DNA from: Pseudopedobacter sp038243635
GTDB taxonomy: Bacteria; Bacteroidota; Bacteroidia; Sphingobacteriales; Sphingobacteriaceae
DNA: 64,000 bases
Assembly: GCA_038243635.1 (NCBI GenBank)
Contig: JBBSQW010000016.1
Location: 1 to 64,000 of the forward strand
Direction of reading: 5' to 3'
Made by a program: the position numbers and the translations under genes. Every line of letters begins with the position of its first letter. Within the stretch, counting starts at the first letter, position 1. Below the pieces are notes generated by a model. It was not told the DNA's origin, searched no databases, and saw only the letters and a list, made by a program, of their open reading frames with translations. Shown one piece after another: positions 61,009-64,000 of the stretch.

Positions 61009-61569
61009 ATGGCAAAAGCTGGAGATTTAAAAACAGGAAACGTGATTCGCTTTAACGGCGAGTTAGTTACAATTGATGAGTTGATACATCGTACCCCTGG
61101 AAAAGGTGGTGCTTTTTATACCGGTAAAATGCGTAGCATTAAAACCGGAAAAATTATTGAGTTACGCATGCGTACAGATGAAGAAGTAGATATCTGTAGA
61201 GTGGAAACTAGTGATTATCAGTACCTATATGATGATGGTGATTATTTTGTAGTGATGGATAACGTGAGTTTTGAGCAATTTAACGTTCCTAAGGCTTTGT
61301 TTGGAGATTCTGCCCGCTTTTTAAAGGAAGGCATGAATGTGTTAATTTCTATGGAAAGCGACGAGCCAATTATAGCGAAAGCCCCTAATAATGTTGAGCT
61401 TGAAATTGTTTATACCGAGCCTGCAGTTAAAGGAGATACGTCTACAAATGCTTTAAAGAACGCAACGGTTGAAACAGGTATTGAAATTAAGGTACCCATG
61501 TTTGTAAATCAGGGCGATAAAGTAAGAGTTGATACTGCAACTGGCGCTTATATTGAGCGTGTAAAATAA
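61009..61569 (+). CDS. efp: Translation elongation factor P
   Basis: The protein has 186 residues, the normal size. EF-P enters the ribosome E site and relieves stalling at consecutive prolines. The KOW-like N-domain has the tip loop HRTPGKGGAF with Lys-32, the usual modification site; the Pro two residues before it is also seen in lysine-tipped types. The OB domain (DVEICRV-type strand, YLYDDGDYFVVMD) and the C-terminal domain ending GIEIKVPMFVNQGDKVRVDT plus TGAYIERV are the standard signature. No modification enzyme gene is nearby. It has its own promoter and terminator. Confidence 0.96.
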   Translation: MAKAGDLKTGNVIRFNGELVTIDELIHRTPGKGGAFYTGKMRSIKTGKIIELRMRTDEEVDICRVETSDYQYLYDDGDYFVVMDNVSFEQFNVPKALFGDSARFLKEGMNVLISMESDEPIIAKAPNNVELEIVYTEPAVKGDTSTNALKNATVETGIEIKVPMFVNQGDKVRVDTATGAYIERVK

Positions 61570-61590
61570 AATTGGTATCAAATTATAGAA

Positions 61591-61624
61591 AAGGCAAATC
61601 GTTCGGTTTGCCTTGTATGTTTTT
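61591..61624 (+). terminator. Rho-independent terminator of efp
   Basis: Stem AAGGCAAA (61591-61598) pairs with TTTGCCTT (61607-61614) around an 8-nt loop; GTATGTTTTT follows. It starts 22 bp after the efp stop codon. Confidence 0.75.
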
Positions 61625-61951
61625 AATGGGATAGCTTTTTAATGATGGCTGTGTAATCGGAAACCAGAGAAATTATAATCTTTTCTGTTTTTTGAATTTT
61701 AGTATAGGATTTCTGTAGACTTACGCTGTAATCAGTGTTCGGTTGATGATTTTAAAAAATAAATAACCATTAGAAATGAGCTTTAAGGAGATGATGTTAT
61801 TTAAGTGAATCCGTTACGTCGAAAGGTTTGAGACACCTCAAAAATAGATATAAAACGCTAAAAGCAGACCTTGCTTGTGAGACATCACGCATCTTACCGT
61901 TGAGGTCATTCATAACTAATTGATTTTCAATGCGGTTTAGCAGATCCATTT

Positions 61952-62032
61952 TGTCATGCTGAGCGGAGTCGAAGCATTTACCACTGCGCAAAGTTTAAGC
62001 CTCACCCTCTTCGACTCCGCTCAGGGTGGCAT
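61952..62032. repeat. Inverted repeat element in the efp-ABC-F gap
   Basis: CTGAGCGGAGTCGAAG (61959-61974) and CTTCGACTCCGCTCAG (62009-62024) are perfect 16-bp inverted repeats with a 34-bp loop, flanked by TGTCATG on the left and GGTGGCATC on the right. This TGTCATGCTGAGCGGAGTCG family is widely seen in bacterial intergenic regions. The gap 61570-62261 (692 bp) otherwise holds only two terminators and no gene that I can support. Confidence 0.7.
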
Positions 62033-62204
62033 CCTCTTATGTTCGTGGCAAACTTCAACGTCGTTTTATATTGATATATATGAAATATATTAAGCCTCGG
62101 CATAACGTAAAGAATCAAAATCGCTCTTAAATAATCGCACTGGGCATGGCTTAAACCTATTCTGAGATTCGAGAGATCTTATGTTTTACGATTTAAGGAA
62201 TAAA

Positions 62205-62240
62205 AAAAATAGCTTCTGCGGTTATGCAAAAGCTATTTTT
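62205..62240 (-). terminator. Rho-independent terminator of the ABC-F gene
   Basis: AAAAATAGCTT (62205-62215) pairs with AAGCTATTTTT (62230-62240), with a TGC/GCA extension inside the loop. The minus strand has a long T run after the stem. It lies 21 bp beyond the stop codon at 62262. Confidence 0.85.
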
Positions 62241-62261
62241 ATTTTTAGTGTTTTGATTTTA

Positions 62262-63893
62262 TTAAACTAATTCTCCGTAAAGCGCTAAGCGTTGTTCTTT
62301 AACGGTTGCATTGGTAATATATTCATCGTAATCCATCAGTTTGTCTAAAACTCCTTTTGGTGTTACTTCAATTACTCTGTTCGCAACAGTTTCCGTTAAC
62401 TCATGATCTCGTGAGGTAAATAAGATAACGCCTTTAAAATCAGTCATTCCGTTGTTTAACGCAGTAATAGATTCTAAATCCAAATGGTTGGTTGGCTCGT
62501 CAATCAATAAAACGTTCGGTGCTTCTAACATCATCTTAGAAAACATACAACGCATTTTTTCTCCTCCAGAAAGTACGCTTGATTTTTTAAACACTTCTTC
62601 GCCAGAAAATAACATTCTACCTAAAAAACTTCTGATAAAAGTTTCGTCTTTGTCTTCTTTAGAATACTCACGTAACCAATCTACCAAATTGTCATCTTTC
62701 CCTTCAAAATAATGGTGGTTATCAATCGGTAAACTAGCAGGTATTACAGTAACTCCCCATTTAAATTCACCTTTATAATCAGTATCACGTCCGGCTAAAA
62801 TATCATGTAAAGCAGACGTTGCTAAAGAATTTTGCGAAAGCAAAGCCACTTTGTCGCCTTTATTAATCGTAAAACTGATGTTTTTGAAAAGCGTTTCCCC
62901 ATTAGCCACTTTACTTAAGTTCTCAACCTGTAAAACCTGATCGCCTAAATCCCGACCCATTTGGTTAAACATAATTGCTGGGTATTTACGGCTAGAAGCT
63001 TTAATCTCGTCCACATTAATTTTATCCAAAGCCTTTTTACGGGATGTTGCCTGCTTAGATTTAGAAGCATTTGCAGAGAAACGACGAATAAACTCTTGAA
63101 GTTCTTTAATCTTATCCTCGGCTTTTTTGTTTTGATCAGAGCGTTGACGTAAAGCTAGTTGAGAAGACTCGTACCAGAAACTATAATTACCACTGTAAAT
63201 ATTCATCTTGCTGAAATCTATATCAACAATATGCGTACAAACGGTATCTAAAAAGTGTCTATCGTGAGAAACCACCAAAACAATATTTTGGTAATCGGCT
63301 AAAAAGTTTTCTAACCAGCCTACAGTTTCGATATCTAAATCGTTGGTAGGCTCATCTAATATTAAAATATCTGGGTTTCCAAAAAGAGCTTGGGCTAAAA
63401 GCACTCTTACTTTTTCGTTACCATCTAAATCTTTAATTAATTTATAATGCTTGTCTTCTTTGATTCCTAAATTACTCAATAGGGTAGCAGCATCGTTTTC
63501 AGCATTCCATCCGTCCATTTCTGCAAAAACATTTTCCAGTTCACCGGCTCTTAAACCGTCGGCTTCTGTAAAATCTTCTTTCATGTAAATGGCATCTTTC
63601 TCTTTCATGATGGCGTAAAGCTCTTTCCAGCCCATCATTACAGTCTCTAATACTGTAAACTCATCAAACTCGTAATGATTTTGGTTTAAAACCGCCATCC
63701 GTTCGCCGGGAGTAAAGCTTATTGAACCACTTGTTGGATCAACTTCCCCAGCCAATATTTTCATAAACGTAGATTTCCCTGCGCCATTTGCTCCGATAAC
63801 TCCGTAGCAATTTCCCTGTGTAAATTTGAGGTTAACGTCCTCAAACAATGTACGTTTTCCAAAACGTAATGATAAATTTGAAACTGTAATCAT
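62262..63893 (-). CDS. ABC-F family ATPase, YbiT-like
   Basis: I choose MITVSNLSLRFGKRTLFEDV as the start (543 residues); an ATG 11 codons upstream adds a segment not seen in the family. ABC-F proteins bind the ribosomal E site and act on stalled or initiating ribosomes. NBD1 has an intact Walker A (GVIGANGAGKSTFMKIL), Walker B (ILILDEPTNDLD) and H-loop (VVSHDRHFL), but its signature reads LDGNEKV. The linker RRFSANASKSKQATSRKKAL matches YbiT. NBD2 has a good signature (VLSGGEKMR) and Walker B (LLIDEPTNHLD), but its Walker A is KVALLSQNSLATSALHDIL, lacking GKS/T, and its H-loop is TSRDHEL. One composite ATP site is therefore degenerate. Confidence 0.93.
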   Translation of the reverse strand: MITVSNLSLRFGKRTLFEDVNLKFTQGNCYGVIGANGAGKSTFMKILAGEVDPTSGSISFTPGERMAVLNQNHYEFDEFTVLETVMMGWKELYAIMKEKDAIYMKEDFTEADGLRAGELENVFAEMDGWNAENDAATLLSNLGIKEDKHYKLIKDLDGNEKVRVLLAQALFGNPDILILDEPTNDLDIETVGWLENFLADYQNIVLVVSHDRHFLDTVCTHIVDIDFSKMNIYSGNYSFWYESSQLALRQRSDQNKKAEDKIKELQEFIRRFSANASKSKQATSRKKALDKINVDEIKASSRKYPAIMFNQMGRDLGDQVLQVENLSKVANGETLFKNISFTINKGDKVALLSQNSLATSALHDILAGRDTDYKGEFKWGVTVIPASLPIDNHHYFEGKDDNLVDWLREYSKEDKDETFIRSFLGRMLFSGEEVFKKSSVLSGGEKMRCMFSKMMLEAPNVLLIDEPTNHLDLESITALNNGMTDFKGVILFTSRDHELTETVANRVIEVTPKGVLDKLMDYDEYITNATVKEQRLALYGELV

Positions 63894-63901
63894 AATTAGC
63901 G

Positions 63902-63909
63902 CAAAGGTA
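63902..63909 (-). promoter_or_regulatory. Putative -7 element of the ABC-F gene
   Basis: The minus strand reads TACCTTTG, an exact TAnnTTTG match, ending nine bases before the chosen ATG at 63893. This supports the shorter protein start, because the upstream ATG at 63926 would precede the promoter. A TTTG 14 bp upstream is a poor -33. Confidence 0.45.
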
Positions 63910-64000
63910 AGATTTATGTGGTACAAATTTTAGAGCTCAAAACATTAAAAATGTAATTGATATTTTGCTGACAATTATAAAAGCAAAGCAAAATTGAAGG

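Noticed and set aside
61797..61991. Open frame of 64 codons on the minus strand (MRSGKCFDSAQHDKMD)
   Set aside because: The start lies in the inverted repeat; FDSAQHDKM is a well-known artefact of translating the TGTCATGCTGAGCGGAGTCG repeat.
1..64000. tRNA, rRNA, 6S or tmRNA genes
   Set aside because: I looked through the gaps for T-loop (GGTTCGANNCC) patterns and other signatures by eye and saw none; a covariance search would be decisive.

Overview
This 64 kb window is a chromosomal segment from a member of the Bacteroidota, most likely family Sphingobacteriaceae (Pedobacter or a close relative). The evidence is the low GC content, the lack of Shine-Dalgarno sites, promoters of the TTG / TAnnTTTG type, a subtilase with a type IX secretion (T9SS) sorting tail, Bacteroidota-type RND/TolC operons, and intergenic repeats of kinds I associate with this family. 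I found no rRNA, tRNA, CRISPR array, prophage or transposase gene. The genus is an inference.

Layout. 1-7 kb: end of a PLP racemase-like gene, a frameshifted DUF1801/YdeI gene, RidA, Nnr (NAD(P)HX repair), an APC amino-acid permease, an Nfu-type Fe-S scaffold and purB. 7-11.5 kb: a TetR-led RND efflux operon in which TetR and TolC are intact, the adaptor has no normal start codon, and the pump is a wreck (no start, probable frameshift, nonsense codon, deletion of most of the protein). 11.8-21.2 kb: a PNPOx-like flavoprotein and the complete recD-recC-recB operon, with a different repeat in its leader and in each gap. 21.4-29 kb: DUF3820, GtrA, an MFS exporter, manC-kdsD, recQ and kdsA (GDP-mannose and KDO supply for the cell envelope). 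29.3-36.7 kb: a divergent 2-hydroxyacid dehydrogenase homologue converging on an aspartate-dehydrogenase-like protein, an SRPBCC gene with a nonsense mutation, a large T9SS subtilase, and a receiver-only response regulator upstream of a BadF/NAGK-type kinase. 36.8-42.8 kb: an intact marR-MFP-RND-TolC efflux operon. 42.9-50.4 kb: M61 peptidase, a small outer-membrane protein, long-chain acyl-CoA synthetase, an OmpA protein and a sugar nucleotidyltransferase. 50.5-57.5 kb: HerA-like ATPase, S9 and M42 peptidases in one operon, a TrmH methyltransferase and a YihY membrane protein. 57.6-60.3 kb: a TPP riboswitch controlling pnuT and, 10 bp downstream, a flavoprotein of the acyl-CoA-dehydrogenase superfamily; then a LuxR-type regulator. 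61-64 kb: EF-P and a YbiT-like ABC-F protein.

Most genes are housekeeping or envelope functions. The points most worth a second look are the decaying TetR-RND operon with its operator/promoter still intact, a G-poor simple repeat that forms the 5' leader of two unrelated genes (recB and kdsA), the uncharacterised flavoprotein apparently under thiamine riboswitch control, the repeat insertions in every gap of recDCB, and the asymmetric ATP sites of the ABC-F protein. I saw no clear new defence or mobile system.
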